DNA of 56,881 nt from Paenibacillus sp. DMB5 (lineage in GTDB: Bacteria; Bacillota; Bacilli; Paenibacillales; Paenibacillaceae), in contig NZ_LRAC01000145.1 of NCBI RefSeq assembly GCF_001517085.1, positions 1 to 56,881 on the forward strand, given 5' to 3'. The notes beneath the pieces were generated by a model. It saw nothing but the letters and a program-made list of their open reading frames with translations, did no database searches and was not told the DNA's origin. Shown one piece after another: positions 24,935-34,139 of this stretch (within the stretch, counting starts at the first letter, position 1; each line of letters begins with the position of its first letter). The translations under genes were made by a program, and so were the position numbers.

Positions 24935-26572
24935 TTATTTTTTCATTTCGGCATAGGCCGCCTTGCGTTCATCATGCACCTGCTGTCCGCCGATTTTGAG
25001 GAATTCCTTAACATAAGCGTCATAGGTTTCACTGAACTTCTCCGGCTTGGCTACGATTGATTTTACAATCGCCTCTGTTGCTTTAGCCTTGATGGTATCC
25101 CCGTATTTGATCTCGGATTCAATCGGCCGTTCAAACCGGACCAGCGTGTAGCCGTCCTTCAGCGCATTAAGAATCGTCTGCTTGGAGAGCTCTTTATAGT
25201 CCGGCGTCTGGAGCGCGGCTGCTTCAATATTTTTCTCCTCCGAGCCGAAATCCTTGCCGTTCGAGATAATGGCGATATCGCTGTTATTATAGAAGGTCTT
25301 TTTTGCTTCATCCGTTGTGATAGCTACAGGGAAGCCGTTCTCAAGATTATAATGCTCACCTTCGTTGCCATTCTGCAGCGTAAAGAGCACATCTGACTGG
25401 GACATCCAGTCCAGATATTTCACGGCTTCAGCCGCGTGCTTGCTTGTCTTCGGAATCAGAATATGCATACCTACCGGGTCATACAGCGATTTTGGCGTTT
25501 TGCCTTCTTCGTCCGTGAACGGGTCCATAGCCACATATTCCGCACCGGGAACATTCTGCTTCAGGGTATCGAACACCTTGCCCGGCCCCATCAAGCTGGC
25601 ATGCGCAGCCAGTGCGGTGAAGGCGCCGACATAACCGTTGGCCACATCGCTTTCGAACTGCTTGCCGTCTTTATCCAGCGCAAAGTCCGGGTTGATCAGG
25701 CCTTCCGCATTCATCTTGTTCAGGAACTGGACGCCGTCCTTGTAGCCGGGCTTAGAGATTTCCGGGATGTAGCTCGTTGAAGTGTACATGTATTCTTCTT
25801 CTTCAGACAGCTTTTTGACAAAAGAGTTGACCAGTACCATCGGGCTGGTATAGGTAGTCCCGTCGATGGCACTGAAATCGTAGGCGATCAGCTTGCTGCC
25901 CACCTGTCCGGGATCCTGCTCTTTAAACGCTTTCATAGTTTCGTAAAATTGTTCGGTAGTCGCTGGAACCGGCAAGCCCAGCTTATCCAGCCAATCCTTG
26001 CGGATGTATGAGGACTGGGTATACTGCAGCGGCCGTTTGGCCGGAATCGTATATTGCTTGCCGTCGAACACGCCGTAAGCCAGCACATCGTCACCGAGGA
26101 AGGTTTTAAGGTTCGGGCCGTATTCGTCGATCAGGGCACCGACCTCTGTTAAGCCGCCGTCTTTGACATAGTTGTAGATCGTATTCATGTCATAGGTAAA
26201 GACCAGGTCCGGGGCATCACCGGTCGCCATCAGTACATTCAGCTTATCGACCTCCTGATTGCGCGGAACCGGTACAAATTCCATCTTGATGTTGTTCGGA
26301 TCGCCGAAATTCTTCTGGATCCACTGCGTCCAGTAGTTGTCGGTAACCGGACCTGCACCGGCTGGCGCATTACCGCGGTCAAATACTTCGACTCTCAGCG
26401 TAACGGGATCTTTGGACTTGGTGCTGCCGGCTTCTCCCCCTGAAGCCGGTGAAGAAGCGGCGGAGGAAGCGCCCTCATTATTGTTCGCATTGCCGGAGCA
26501 GCCTGACAGGACACCTGCCAGAACCAGAGCCGCCGCTGATGCCGTGAACCATTTCTTTTGCTTTGTTTTCAC
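24935..26572 (-). CDS. Extracellular sugar-binding lipoprotein, LplA type
   Basis: Binding protein of an oligosaccharide importer, 545 aa. The start is taken as the GTG at 26572 because GGGGAG lies seven bases upstream; the longer open frame to 26629 has no site and would bury the signal peptide. The lipobox is LSGC with cysteine 25, followed by an Asn/Ser/Ala-rich linker. Length over 500 aa, DKLNVLMATGDAPDLVFTYD and the Lys-rich C-terminus (ERKAAYAEMKK) are typical of LplA/YtcQ proteins. In Bacillus subtilis the lpl operon also neighbours yetA, whose homologue lies upstream here. The ligand is probably a rhamnogalacturonan oligosaccharide. Confidence 0.92.
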   Translation of the reverse strand: MKTKQKKWFTASAAALVLAGVLSGCSGNANNNEGASSAASSPASGGEAGSTKSKDPVTLRVEVFDRGNAPAGAGPVTDNYWTQWIQKNFGDPNNIKMEFVPVPRNQEVDKLNVLMATGDAPDLVFTYDMNTIYNYVKDGGLTEVGALIDEYGPNLKTFLGDDVLAYGVFDGKQYTIPAKRPLQYTQSSYIRKDWLDKLGLPVPATTEQFYETMKAFKEQDPGQVGSKLIAYDFSAIDGTTYTSPMVLVNSFVKKLSEEEEYMYTSTSYIPEISKPGYKDGVQFLNKMNAEGLINPDFALDKDGKQFESDVANGYVGAFTALAAHASLMGPGKVFDTLKQNVPGAEYVAMDPFTDEEGKTPKSLYDPVGMHILIPKTSKHAAEAVKYLDWMSQSDVLFTLQNGNEGEHYNLENGFPVAITTDEAKKTFYNNSDIAIISNGKDFGSEEKNIEAAALQTPDYKELSKQTILNALKDGYTLVRFERPIESEIKYGDTIKAKATEAIVKSIVAKPEKFSETYDAYVKEFLKIGGQQVHDERKAAYAEMKK

Positions 26573-26641
26573 GTATATACTCCCCTTTGTCTTGATATTG
26601 TGCAATATGTCTTTCAATTCCGCAAGCACGGAATGATCAAC

Positions 26642-27538
26642 CTACTCTTTGACCGCTCCGATCATCGTCCCGGATACGAAGTACCGCTGCAGCCACGGAT
26701 ACACGATCAGAATCGGCACGGTTGCGAACATAATGCTGGCCGCCTTGATTCCTTCAGCTACGACCTCGGTCTGAATAGCACCTTCCTGCGCCGTCAGGTC
26801 CGTAACCATACTGTTCATAACCACCTGATAGAGCTTCAGCTGTATCGGATACAGCTCCGAATTGGTAATGTAGAAAAGCGCGTCCATGTAAGTGTTCCAT
26901 CTCGATACCGCATAGAACAGGCTAAGCGTCGCCAGGACCGGCAATGACAGCGGCAGCACAATCCGCAGCAGGGTGCCGATATGGGAGCTGCCGTCCAGAT
27001 AGGCGGACTCCTCCAGGCTTTTGGGGATAGAGGTAAAGAAGGTACGCAGAATAATCAGATTGAAGGCGCTGATCATGCCCGGAACAATGAGCGAGGTCAG
27101 ACTGTCCAGCATGCCGAGCTGCTTCACCAGCAGATACTCAGGAATCATCCCGCCGCTGAAGAACATGGTGAAGATGATCAGCATCGAGAAAAAGGATCTG
27201 CCCTTCAGATGCTCCTTGGTAAGCGGGTAAGCCGCACAAATACTCATCACCATACTGAGCAGGGTATAGACCAGCGTGAGAAAGATGGTAATGCCCATCG
27301 ACTTCAGCATCCGCACATCCTCAAACACCAGCTTGTAGGATTCCAGATTGAAGCCGACCGGAAAAATCGTCACTTTATCGGAAATAATCGCTTCCTTCGA
27401 GCTAAAAGATACCGCAATGATATTCAGAAACGGCAGGATGCTGAGCAGAACGGTCAGTCCGATGAAGATCATGATGAGTACGTCCGACACCTTGGTCGTC
27501 CGCTGAATTTTGTTGTTTACTGCCAGGCTTCTTACCAT
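26642..27538 (-). CDS. Carbohydrate ABC transporter permease, LplC type
   Basis: MalG-like permease, 298 aa, with six helices (first: VLIMIFIGLTVLLSILPFLN). The EAA loop is KSLEESAYLDGSSHIGTLLR, and the protein ends RYFVSGTMIGAVKE, a typical LplC ending. It overlaps the LplB gene by seven bases, showing translational coupling, and precedes the binding-protein gene. No ATPase gene is linked. Confidence 0.93.
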   Translation of the reverse strand: MVRSLAVNNKIQRTTKVSDVLIMIFIGLTVLLSILPFLNIIAVSFSSKEAIISDKVTIFPVGFNLESYKLVFEDVRMLKSMGITIFLTLVYTLLSMVMSICAAYPLTKEHLKGRSFFSMLIIFTMFFSGGMIPEYLLVKQLGMLDSLTSLIVPGMISAFNLIILRTFFTSIPKSLEESAYLDGSSHIGTLLRIVLPLSLPVLATLSLFYAVSRWNTYMDALFYITNSELYPIQLKLYQVVMNSMVTDLTAQEGAIQTEVVAEGIKAASIMFATVPILIVYPWLQRYFVSGTMIGAVKE

Positions 27539-28491
27539 AGTCCCTGTTCCCCCATCCTCTTCGCAATCGCATTGGACCCGACAACAAAGACCAGCCCGAC
27601 CAGTGCCTGGAACAGTCCCATCGCGGTTGCCAGCGAGAACTGCGCCGACTGCAGCCCCACCTTGTAGACAAAGGTACTGATAACCTCCGCATAATCCATG
27701 ACGAGCGCATTGCCCATTACAAACGGCCGTTCAAACCCGATCGTCATAATTTTGCCGAGCGCCATAATCAGCATGACTACAATGGTTGGCCGGATGCCCG
27801 GCAGCGTGATATTCCACATTTTCCGCCATCTTCCGGCTCCGTCCACCTCCGCCGCTTCGTACAGCTCTTTATTAATTCCTGTCAGCGCCGCAAGATAGAT
27901 AATGGTCCCCCAGCCGGCACTCTGCCACACCCCGGTTCCCAGGTAGACGAGCAGCCAGTGATTTTTCTCCGTCAGAAAAGGTACGGATTCGAACCCAAGT
28001 GAAGTAATCAGATTATTCACCAGACCGCCGTTGTTCGAAAAAATCTGATAAACCAGCCCCCCGATAATAACCCAGGAGATAAAATGCGGCAGATAGAGAA
28101 TCGTCTGCGACAGCTTCTTGAACCAGACCGTACTTAGCTCATGCAGCAGCAGGGCCAGAATAATCGGCGCCGGAAACGACACGATCAGATCCAGCAGATT
28201 CAGCAGCAGCGTGTTGCGCACTACCGTATAAAACTGGCTCATGGCAAACAGCTCCCTGAAGTTCTCGAAACCGATCCATTCGCTTCCGCCCACCCCTTTA
28301 AAAATGCTGTAGTCCTGAAAGGCAATTGCTGCGCCGTACATCGGCACGTACTTGAAAATAATGAAATAGGCGATCGGAAGAAACAGCAGCAGGTATAACT
28401 GATAATCCTTCCAAAAGCCCCTGGCCATCCGCTTCTGCTTAACGGGCCGCGGTATTGCCTGTGTTCTGCGTTCTGCAAAACTCCGGTCCAT
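27532..28491 (-). CDS. Sugar ABC transporter permease, LplB type
   Basis: MalF-like permease, 319 aa. An N-terminal basic stretch precedes YQLYLLLFLPIAYFIIFKYV and MYGAAIAFQDYSIFKGVGGS, both hallmarks of LplB/YteP proteins. The EAA loop YEAAEVDGAGRWRKM is intact. It is first in the importer operon (LplB, LplC, binding protein, AraC sensor). A separate fragment of a similar permease survives at 12878-12997. Confidence 0.94.
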   Translation of the reverse strand: MDRSFAERRTQAIPRPVKQKRMARGFWKDYQLYLLLFLPIAYFIIFKYVPMYGAAIAFQDYSIFKGVGGSEWIGFENFRELFAMSQFYTVVRNTLLLNLLDLIVSFPAPIILALLLHELSTVWFKKLSQTILYLPHFISWVIIGGLVYQIFSNNGGLVNNLITSLGFESVPFLTEKNHWLLVYLGTGVWQSAGWGTIIYLAALTGINKELYEAAEVDGAGRWRKMWNITLPGIRPTIVVMLIMALGKIMTIGFERPFVMGNALVMDYAEVISTFVYKVGLQSAQFSLATAMGLFQALVGLVFVVGSNAIAKRMGEQGLW

Positions 28492-28580
28492 GTGTACATC
28501 CCTTCCCTTACAAATAGGCTTGACAGATCTGTCTGCGCTCTTCCCGGTAAGCCGCTGATGGCCCCGGGTTGAATACCCAC

Positions 28581-28610
28581 ACTATACCCGGCCGCCATTT
28601 AAGGGCACAA
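28581..28610 (-). promoter_or_regulatory. Candidate promoter of the Lpl-type importer operon
   Basis: On the minus strand TTGTGC, 18 bases, TATAGT lies about 90 bases upstream of the LplB start. The weak -35 suggests a need for an activator. The remaining 28492-28787 gap holds this and the terminator of the upstream GH28 gene. Confidence 0.4.
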
Positions 28611-28683
28611 TAGACTCATTTCTGCGGCATTATCCTCATTCCGATCCCTTATGCGGCGGGCTTTTTCCGCTGTTAAAGGGCAT

Positions 28684-28720
28684 GCGAAAAGAACACCGCC
28701 CTTGACAGGGCAGCGTTCTC
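28684..28720 (-). terminator. Rho-independent terminator after GH28
   Basis: Minus-strand stem GAACGCTGCCCT / AGGGCGGTGTTC with loop GTCA, with two mismatches, followed by TTTTCGC. It separates the pectin-enzyme genes from the importer operon on the same strand. Confidence 0.65.
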
Positions 28721-28787
28721 GGAAAGCAGTAAATACAGAATCAGGTTCATCAACGGAATAAAGTCAATCCCATGGAAGCATGCATAC

Positions 28788-30326
28788 CTAATTGGTATTA
28801 TGGAATTGATATGCCTCATCCAGCCGTGACAGCACGGATACATTGTTCATGATCAAACCTTCAATATTGTAGGCTTTCAGTCCGTATTTCCCGATAGCCG
28901 ATACATTCTCCAATACGATATTCTGCAGCGGCTGTTCAGGCAGCCCGGCCATAAATACGGCATTGCCGGCATGCGTGTCGAGCACGATGTTGCGGAAGGT
29001 AATATTGCGGATGATTCCGGTCCCTTCAGTCACTTCCTCCGCGCGGTCAGGGTCGTACTCCTTATGGCTGTAGAATTGGTCAATATTGACCGCTCCTCTG
29101 AACCACTGGCAATCTTCATGCTCCAGGCTGTAATTGCGCAGTGTGCAGTCCTCATACACGATGTTCTCGATAACCGCTCCCCGGCCTCTGGGGGCCTTAA
29201 CCGTTCCGATACTGTATACGTCCTCGAAAGTACAGTCACTGACACGGACATTTCTGACGCCGCCGGACATTTCGCTGCCGACGGCTACGCCGAACCCGCT
29301 TTTAAACCGGCAGTTCGTGATCCGGATGTTCTCGGAAGGAATCCCGACGGCTCTGCCCTCCTCATCCCGGCCGGACTTGATGGCAATGCAGTCATCCTGG
29401 CTGGCGATCATGGAGTTGAAAATATAAATTTCGCTGGAGGAGTCGGGATTCAGCCCGTCGCCGTTAAAAACATCTGCATATCTGCGCCCATGCTCATCAT
29501 TCTTCGTATATATGCTGACGTTGTTTGCAGTCACCTTATTACAGTAGATCAGATGCACGCACCACGCAGGTGACTGGCGGACGGTAATGTCCTTCAGATA
29601 CACATAATCCGCGCTCCGCAGGCAGACCGCCCGGCCCCGGAAGCCCTTCTTCTCAGCCATTTCCGCCTTGAATAGGGCTGTACCGTTCGCGTCGATCGTG
29701 CCTCCACCGGCAATGGTGATATGCTCAAGCCGCTCGCCGCCGGCGCAATCCTGCGTATTTACCAGGCTCGCATAGCAGAGCTGCTCCCGGCCCTCCCAGC
29801 GGTAGGTCATCAGCGGATAATCCGCCGGCTGCGGACTACCCAGTAGCACCCCGCCCTTCTCAATGAGCAGCGTCATGTTGCTCTTCAAGAAGATGGCGCC
29901 GCTTAAGAATGTGCCTGCAGGCACGTATACCGTACCGCCGGGGGTGCAGGCATCAATTGCCGCCTGGATCGCTGCTGTGTTAAGCACCTCACCGCCCTCT
30001 ACCGCACCAAACCCGGTAATATTGAACAGCTCCCCTTCCAGCTTTGTAGAAACCATAATTAAATTACTTGGAGGTGACACTTTTCCGGCTGCAGTTACCG
30101 CACACACATGCACTTTATATTCCTGTGCAGGCGCAAGCCCAGTTACAGTATAGTCCGCTGCCGTGCATATGCCGTGAATGACATCATTCACATATACCCG
30201 GTAACAGCCGACATCTCCGGATGCTTCCGGTTTATCCCAGACCACCGCAATGCTTCCGGACGTCCGGGCGGCCGGCGGAGATACAAGATTAAGAGGTGTT
30301 AACAGGTTAGTGTCTGTTGTTTGCAT
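28788..30326 (-). CDS. GH28 family protein (polygalacturonase-like) with N-terminal FN3 domain
   Basis: Right-handed beta-helix glycosidase of the pectin-active GH28 family, about 512 aa. An FN3 domain (about 14-92) precedes the helix (TAAIQAAIDACTPGGTVYVP). Motif NGDGLNPD and the acid pair in QDDCIAIKSG are present. The usual GHG is GFG (F345) in SGFGVAVGSEMSGG, and the usual RIK is TVK (T375) in GTVKAPRGRG. This suggests a changed substrate, for example rhamnogalacturonan. No signal peptide. The start is the second ATG, six bases from GGGGGGA; its first 20 bases overlap the PL26 gene, so translation is coupled. Third gene of the GH105-PL26-GH28 set. Confidence 0.9.
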   Translation of the reverse strand: MQTTDTNLLTPLNLVSPPAARTSGSIAVVWDKPEASGDVGCYRVYVNDVIHGICTAADYTVTGLAPAQEYKVHVCAVTAAGKVSPPSNLIMVSTKLEGELFNITGFGAVEGGEVLNTAAIQAAIDACTPGGTVYVPAGTFLSGAIFLKSNMTLLIEKGGVLLGSPQPADYPLMTYRWEGREQLCYASLVNTQDCAGGERLEHITIAGGGTIDANGTALFKAEMAEKKGFRGRAVCLRSADYVYLKDITVRQSPAWCVHLIYCNKVTANNVSIYTKNDEHGRRYADVFNGDGLNPDSSSEIYIFNSMIASQDDCIAIKSGRDEEGRAVGIPSENIRITNCRFKSGFGVAVGSEMSGGVRNVRVSDCTFEDVYSIGTVKAPRGRGAVIENIVYEDCTLRNYSLEHEDCQWFRGAVNIDQFYSHKEYDPDRAEEVTEGTGIIRNITFRNIVLDTHAGNAVFMAGLPEQPLQNIVLENVSAIGKYGLKAYNIEGLIMNNVSVLSRLDEAYQFHNTN

Positions 30327-32901
30327 TGCCATTCCCCCCGTTTTCCTTCATTAATTCCAGCAGTCTGGCCGTCTCCATATAATTCAGGCTCCACTGCGAA
30401 ATCCCATTGGTGTTGGCATACGGAACTTCACGGACCGGGCGGATGTATTCCGCTTCTGCCACATTTACATACACCGGATTGCCGTCCGGATCTATCTGGC
30501 CGGGAGTATTGGAGCTGTGGTCCGCTGCTGCGCTCAGCATGTCCAGCGCCTGCTGCATCCGTTCAGGCTTCCCTAAGCGGTAACCCGTATAAGCCGGCAT
30601 GCGGATACCGAACCGCAGGCCATCCCAGGCCTTGTCGTTACTCTCATTAAACAAGCCGCCGGACGCAAGCTTCCGCTCTTCCGGTGTCATGGCGAAATAG
30701 TCTCCGAACTGGGCCAGCATATCCCTCAGCTCTTCATCGCCAGTCAGCTCCGCCAGCTCAAACCAGATTTCCGGCCCGCCGAAGCAGATGACCATATGAT
30801 ACTGGTAATTGCCCTCGCTTAAATATCCCATCTCTCCGGTATCCGGGTTATACCGGAAATGGGAGCCGGAGGCCAGCCGGTTAGGCGCCTGTTTGATCGA
30901 ATCAAGGCCGGTCAGGATCTTGTCCCTGTACTTTGTATCCTGGAATCTCTCCCACCGGGTCATCCAGTTGGAGACATACGAGGACCAGTCCGGACCGGTC
31001 CGCACCTGATAGCACCCGTCTGCGTCCGCGCTCTGACCAATCCGCGGGGCATAGTCGGCGTCTTTTACAAAATCCATAATATCGCCGATCCGCTCATCCC
31101 CCGTCAGATAATAGAAGAACCGGTGATGACCGGCCATGGAAATCCGCGGCTCCTTCCATTTGCAGCCCCAGTGACGCACATTGTGGCGGCTGCCCAGCAT
31201 CGCATATTCACCGAGATGGTACATATCCACCTCGCTCGTATGCCGCGTCATCGCCCGGGCGAACCGGAAGATATCATAATCCCCGGTGCGCAGGAACAGC
31301 AGCCAGTTCACGTAAGTGTTGCACAGCTCTGTATTTTGCCAGGCAAAGCCGCCGACATCATAACGCCAGTTGTGACGCACAGGGTCATAGGTATGCATCA
31401 CATCCCCGTAGTCCCAGAAGCCGTACCATCTCCGCTGCTCTACCTCTTTAATGTAAAAATCCATAAAGCCAAGCAGCGCCCGCTCATGCGCAGCCGTCCG
31501 GTACTGCTCCTGCCCCGGCGGATGCCAGTAGGTACCGAACACCCTGGTGTCCGCGTATACTTCCGGGGCGGCAACCAGCAGCGCATCACTCTGCACATCC
31601 GCGGCAAAATCCAGCACCGCCTGCTTGCCCGGCATACGGTCGAACAGCTTGAGCGTAATCTCGTTGGTGTTAGCAATCCCCTGCGGATGGTTATTCATAT
31701 CCCCGTAGGAGAAGGCATGCGATTCCGTATCATACGCCCGGAAATCATAGGCTTCAGCGTACCTGCTATAGAGCCAGACGCTCAGGCAGGGTTTGTCTTC
31801 CCTGGCGCCGGTAATTTCCAGTGCCATCGGGCTTTTCTGCCAGAAATCCTTGACCGCTGCCGCCAGGATTCCGCTCTCACTCCCGAAAAAGACGGCGCCG
31901 CCGGCACGGTTCCCCTGCGCCGCCGGGATGCAGGCGCAGCGGCGGGCGGTGCTTTTGACAATGCTGTAGTGGTCGCAGGAATCCTGCTGCAGCCGGAAGT
32001 TGCTCCAGGCCGCGTTATCCCGCACATTTTCCAGCAGCTCCGGTTCGGCATCCGGGTCGATGTGGACAAACTGGCCTTCCGTCTGCTGCCGCTCATACAG
32101 CGGATGGATGCCATTATAGGTATAAAGCGGCTGCACAGCTTCGTAGAACATACCCGTATCGCCGGTAAATCCGGCATGGCGGTTCCACAGCTCCCCCGCA
32201 GCCTGCATGTTAAAATGCACGGCCAACCCCTTCAAATAATCGCGGTTCTCATCGGCATCGAACACAAAGCTATGCACCATCCGGATCTCGTCACTTTCCG
32301 CATAGAAATAGAGCCGGATGACGAACGGAAAACGCCGCTCACTGCTGTTCATATAACGGTGGCCGCCTTCCAGCTTGACGACAGCCCGCAGCGGGCCTGC
32401 TTCCTCTAGTGTTATAGCGTTTGTATACCCGATCAGCTTGTGGATGGAAACGGTCTCAAGACCTTCCTGCTCCACCCGGTTCTCAATCAGTGCAGTTAAC
32501 TGTGCGGAAACGGGCTGCTGGCCGCTCTGCCTGCGCAGCAGGGAAGAAATCAGCTGGCCGCCCGTGCGGAGCGTACAGGTGAGCAGCCCGCTTTCGATCT
32601 GGACAGAGCCGTCTGCCGCCTGGGCTGCGGTAATGCGGGCTCCAGAAGCAGCTCCTTCCCCTTTACGCATAACATAAGCTGCCCTAGTATCCAGCACTCC
32701 GCTGTGCAGCAGCCACTTCACTGAGCCGTCCGGCCAGTAAGCGTTAATCTTCGTCTGAACGGGGACTCCATTCCCGGCCTCGTCCTGCAGCGACACAGGT
32801 TCTCCGGGCTGCAGCGCCCCCTGGCTCCACGGCGTACCGAAGCTTACCGGGGTACGCCCGGCCCGTTGTGCTGTCAGCCAGTTTAAACGCAGTATAGACA
32901 T
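30307..32901 (-). CDS. Exo-rhamnogalacturonan lyase family protein, PL26 / YetA-like
   Basis: Large protein of 864 aa matching the PcRGLX/YetA family: an N-terminal RIFT-barrel domain (LNWLTAQRAGRTPVSFGTPW, NAYWPDGSVKWLL), a central beta-sandwich, and a C-terminal alpha/alpha toroid (VGGFAWQNTELCNTYVNWLL). Characterised PL26 enzymes release unsaturated galacturonate-rhamnose disaccharides from the end of rhamnogalacturonan I. No signal peptide, so it probably acts on imported oligosaccharides. GGAGGTG is eight bases before the ATG. It lies between the GH105 and GH28 genes and upstream of an LplABC-type importer, the same association as lpl-yetA in Bacillus subtilis. Activity itself is inferred from family. 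Confidence 0.88.
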   Translation of the reverse strand: MSILRLNWLTAQRAGRTPVSFGTPWSQGALQPGEPVSLQDEAGNGVPVQTKINAYWPDGSVKWLLHSGVLDTRAAYVMRKGEGAASGARITAAQAADGSVQIESGLLTCTLRTGGQLISSLLRRQSGQQPVSAQLTALIENRVEQEGLETVSIHKLIGYTNAITLEEAGPLRAVVKLEGGHRYMNSSERRFPFVIRLYFYAESDEIRMVHSFVFDADENRDYLKGLAVHFNMQAAGELWNRHAGFTGDTGMFYEAVQPLYTYNGIHPLYERQQTEGQFVHIDPDAEPELLENVRDNAAWSNFRLQQDSCDHYSIVKSTARRCACIPAAQGNRAGGAVFFGSESGILAAAVKDFWQKSPMALEITGAREDKPCLSVWLYSRYAEAYDFRAYDTESHAFSYGDMNNHPQGIANTNEITLKLFDRMPGKQAVLDFAADVQSDALLVAAPEVYADTRVFGTYWHPPGQEQYRTAAHERALLGFMDFYIKEVEQRRWYGFWDYGDVMHTYDPVRHNWRYDVGGFAWQNTELCNTYVNWLLFLRTGDYDIFRFARAMTRHTSEVDMYHLGEYAMLGSRHNVRHWGCKWKEPRISMAGHHRFFYYLTGDERIGDIMDFVKDADYAPRIGQSADADGCYQVRTGPDWSSYVSNWMTRWERFQDTKYRDKILTGLDSIKQAPNRLASGSHFRYNPDTGEMGYLSEGNYQYHMVICFGGPEIWFELAELTGDEELRDMLAQFGDYFAMTPEERKLASGGLFNESNDKAWDGLRFGIRMPAYTGYRLGKPERMQQALDMLSAAADHSSNTPGQIDPDGNPVYVNVAEAEYIRPVREVPYANTNGISQWSLNYMETARLLELMKENGGNGNANNRH

Positions 32902-32932
32902 GATTTTTACACCTCCAGATAATGTTATTCCA

Positions 32933-33760
32933 TTAACAGTGATGAACCAGTGCTTCGCTGAAGAGCATCAGCGCAATTCCGGTATTGTACGGTCTGGGAG
33001 CGTAAGGCACCAACAGATAACCCGCCTTATCCTGGCAGTCTGTGCCGCCGGAGGCATGCAGCACCGTCCCGTCCTCCGCCAGATGCTCAGCCAGAATATT
33101 TCCCGTAACCTGCTTGCCCCAGTCTCTGAAGCGTTCATCCAGCAGGCCGAGCCGGAAGCCTTTGAGTGCGGCATAGGCGAACAACGCGGAGGCGCTTGTC
33201 TCCATATAAGCTTTCTCCACATCCAGCAGCGTCCGCAGCATGCCGTCTTCCATGCGCAGTTCATACGCTTTTTCCATATGCCGCTTGAACAGTTTCCCGA
33301 ACCGTGCAGTGTCATACGGCTGTCCCTGCAGCAGATCCAGCAGTTCCACCACACTTACAGCTGCCCAGCCGTTGCCGCGTCCCCAATGCTCGCCAAGCCT
33401 GATTTCCTGCAAACAGTGGTAGCCGTGGGAATACAGGCCGCTCTCATGGTCAAACTGGCAGCCGGCATGAATATCGAACTGGCGCAGGGCCTCCGTAATA
33501 CAAGCCTCATTGTCTTCAGCGGTGCCAAACCGCAGCATAAACAGACCCGCCATAAACAGCGTGTCAATCCACAGCTGGTTTTTGTAATCCTCCAAGCCAC
33601 CCGCTCCCGGGCCCCATACATGCGCGAAGCCGCCGTTCGACGTCCGCAGTGCCCCGTTCACGCACCAGTCTGCCACCTCCCGGCAGCTTTCCAGATAACG
33701 CGCATTCCCCGTCTCCCTGTATACACTAAGCAGTGCACCCGCAGGCGCAACCCAGTTCAC
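32933..33760 (-). CDS. GH105 unsaturated rhamnogalacturonyl hydrolase, C-terminal fragment (frameshifted)
   Basis: C-terminal 275 aa of an alpha/alpha-barrel hydrolase that cleaves the unsaturated galacturonate left by rhamnogalacturonan lyases. Family marks are NQLWIDTLFMAGLFMLRFG with the putative catalytic aspartate, and HWGRGNGWAAVSVVELLDLL. The frame is open upstream of its GTG to about 33775 (L-R-H-G-S-V-N-W), and the missing N-terminus is the separate 72-aa frame at 33772-33990. One missing base in the T run 33776-33778 explains the split: restoring it gives G-G-K-L-R-H-G-S-V-N-W, the normal GH105 sequence. Full length would be about 348 aa, as usual for YteR/YesR. First gene of the set with PL26 and GH28. 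Confidence 0.88.
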   Translation of the reverse strand: MNWVAPAGALLSVYRETGNARYLESCREVADWCVNGALRTSNGGFAHVWGPGAGGLEDYKNQLWIDTLFMAGLFMLRFGTAEDNEACITEALRQFDIHAGCQFDHESGLYSHGYHCLQEIRLGEHWGRGNGWAAVSVVELLDLLQGQPYDTARFGKLFKRHMEKAYELRMEDGMLRTLLDVEKAYMETSASALFAYAALKGFRLGLLDERFRDWGKQVTGNILAEHLAEDGTVLHASGGTDCQDKAGYLLVPYAPRPYNTGIALMLFSEALVHHC

Positions 33761-33771
33761 TGAGCCGTGCC

Positions 33772-33990
33772 TCAGTTTCCGCCGTTGTCCTCACACCACT
33801 TTTGCAAAAAGCTGAAATACCGCTCCTGCCCTGTCTCCTCATAAGCCTTGATGACTCCGTACAGCGCTACCCCCTGCACCCATTCCCACACATCCAGATT
33901 GTCATGTTCCTCCCGGCCGTGCAGCTTGTTCCAGAGCTTATCCAGGCCCTGCACTAGCTCATCCCTTTGTATAATCACATCAGTCCCCAT
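33772..33990 (-). CDS. GH105 hydrolase, N-terminal fragment (frameshifted)
   Basis: Encodes the first 72 residues of the GH105 enzyme (for example EHDNLDVWEWVQGVALYGVI and the ETGQERYFSFLQKWCEDNGG stretch). GGGAGG lies five bases before the ATG at 33990, which is preferred to the ATG at 34005. It ends at a premature TGA caused by an apparent one-base deletion; the downstream frame 32933-33760 carries the rest. If the gene is truly broken, this peptide alone would be inactive, as it contains only the first helices of the barrel. Confidence 0.82.
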   Translation of the reverse strand: MGTDVIIQRDELVQGLDKLWNKLHGREEHDNLDVWEWVQGVALYGVIKAYEETGQERYFSFLQKWCEDNGGN

Positions 33991-34139
33991 ATCGTCCTCC
34001 CGCATGGAATGCTTAAGAATCGTAATCAGACTAACACAATAAAAATGGGATTACTCCGCATTTAAGCACATAAAACTTCTTTATTCCATTTATTTTGCTA
34101 TAATTAAAAAATCATTTTGCCTGAGGAAAGGAGTTCCGC

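Noticed and set aside
30859..32409. Open frame of 516 codons on the plus strand
   Set aside because: Antisense shadow of the PL26 gene with Pro/His/Arg-rich composition and no recognisable domain.
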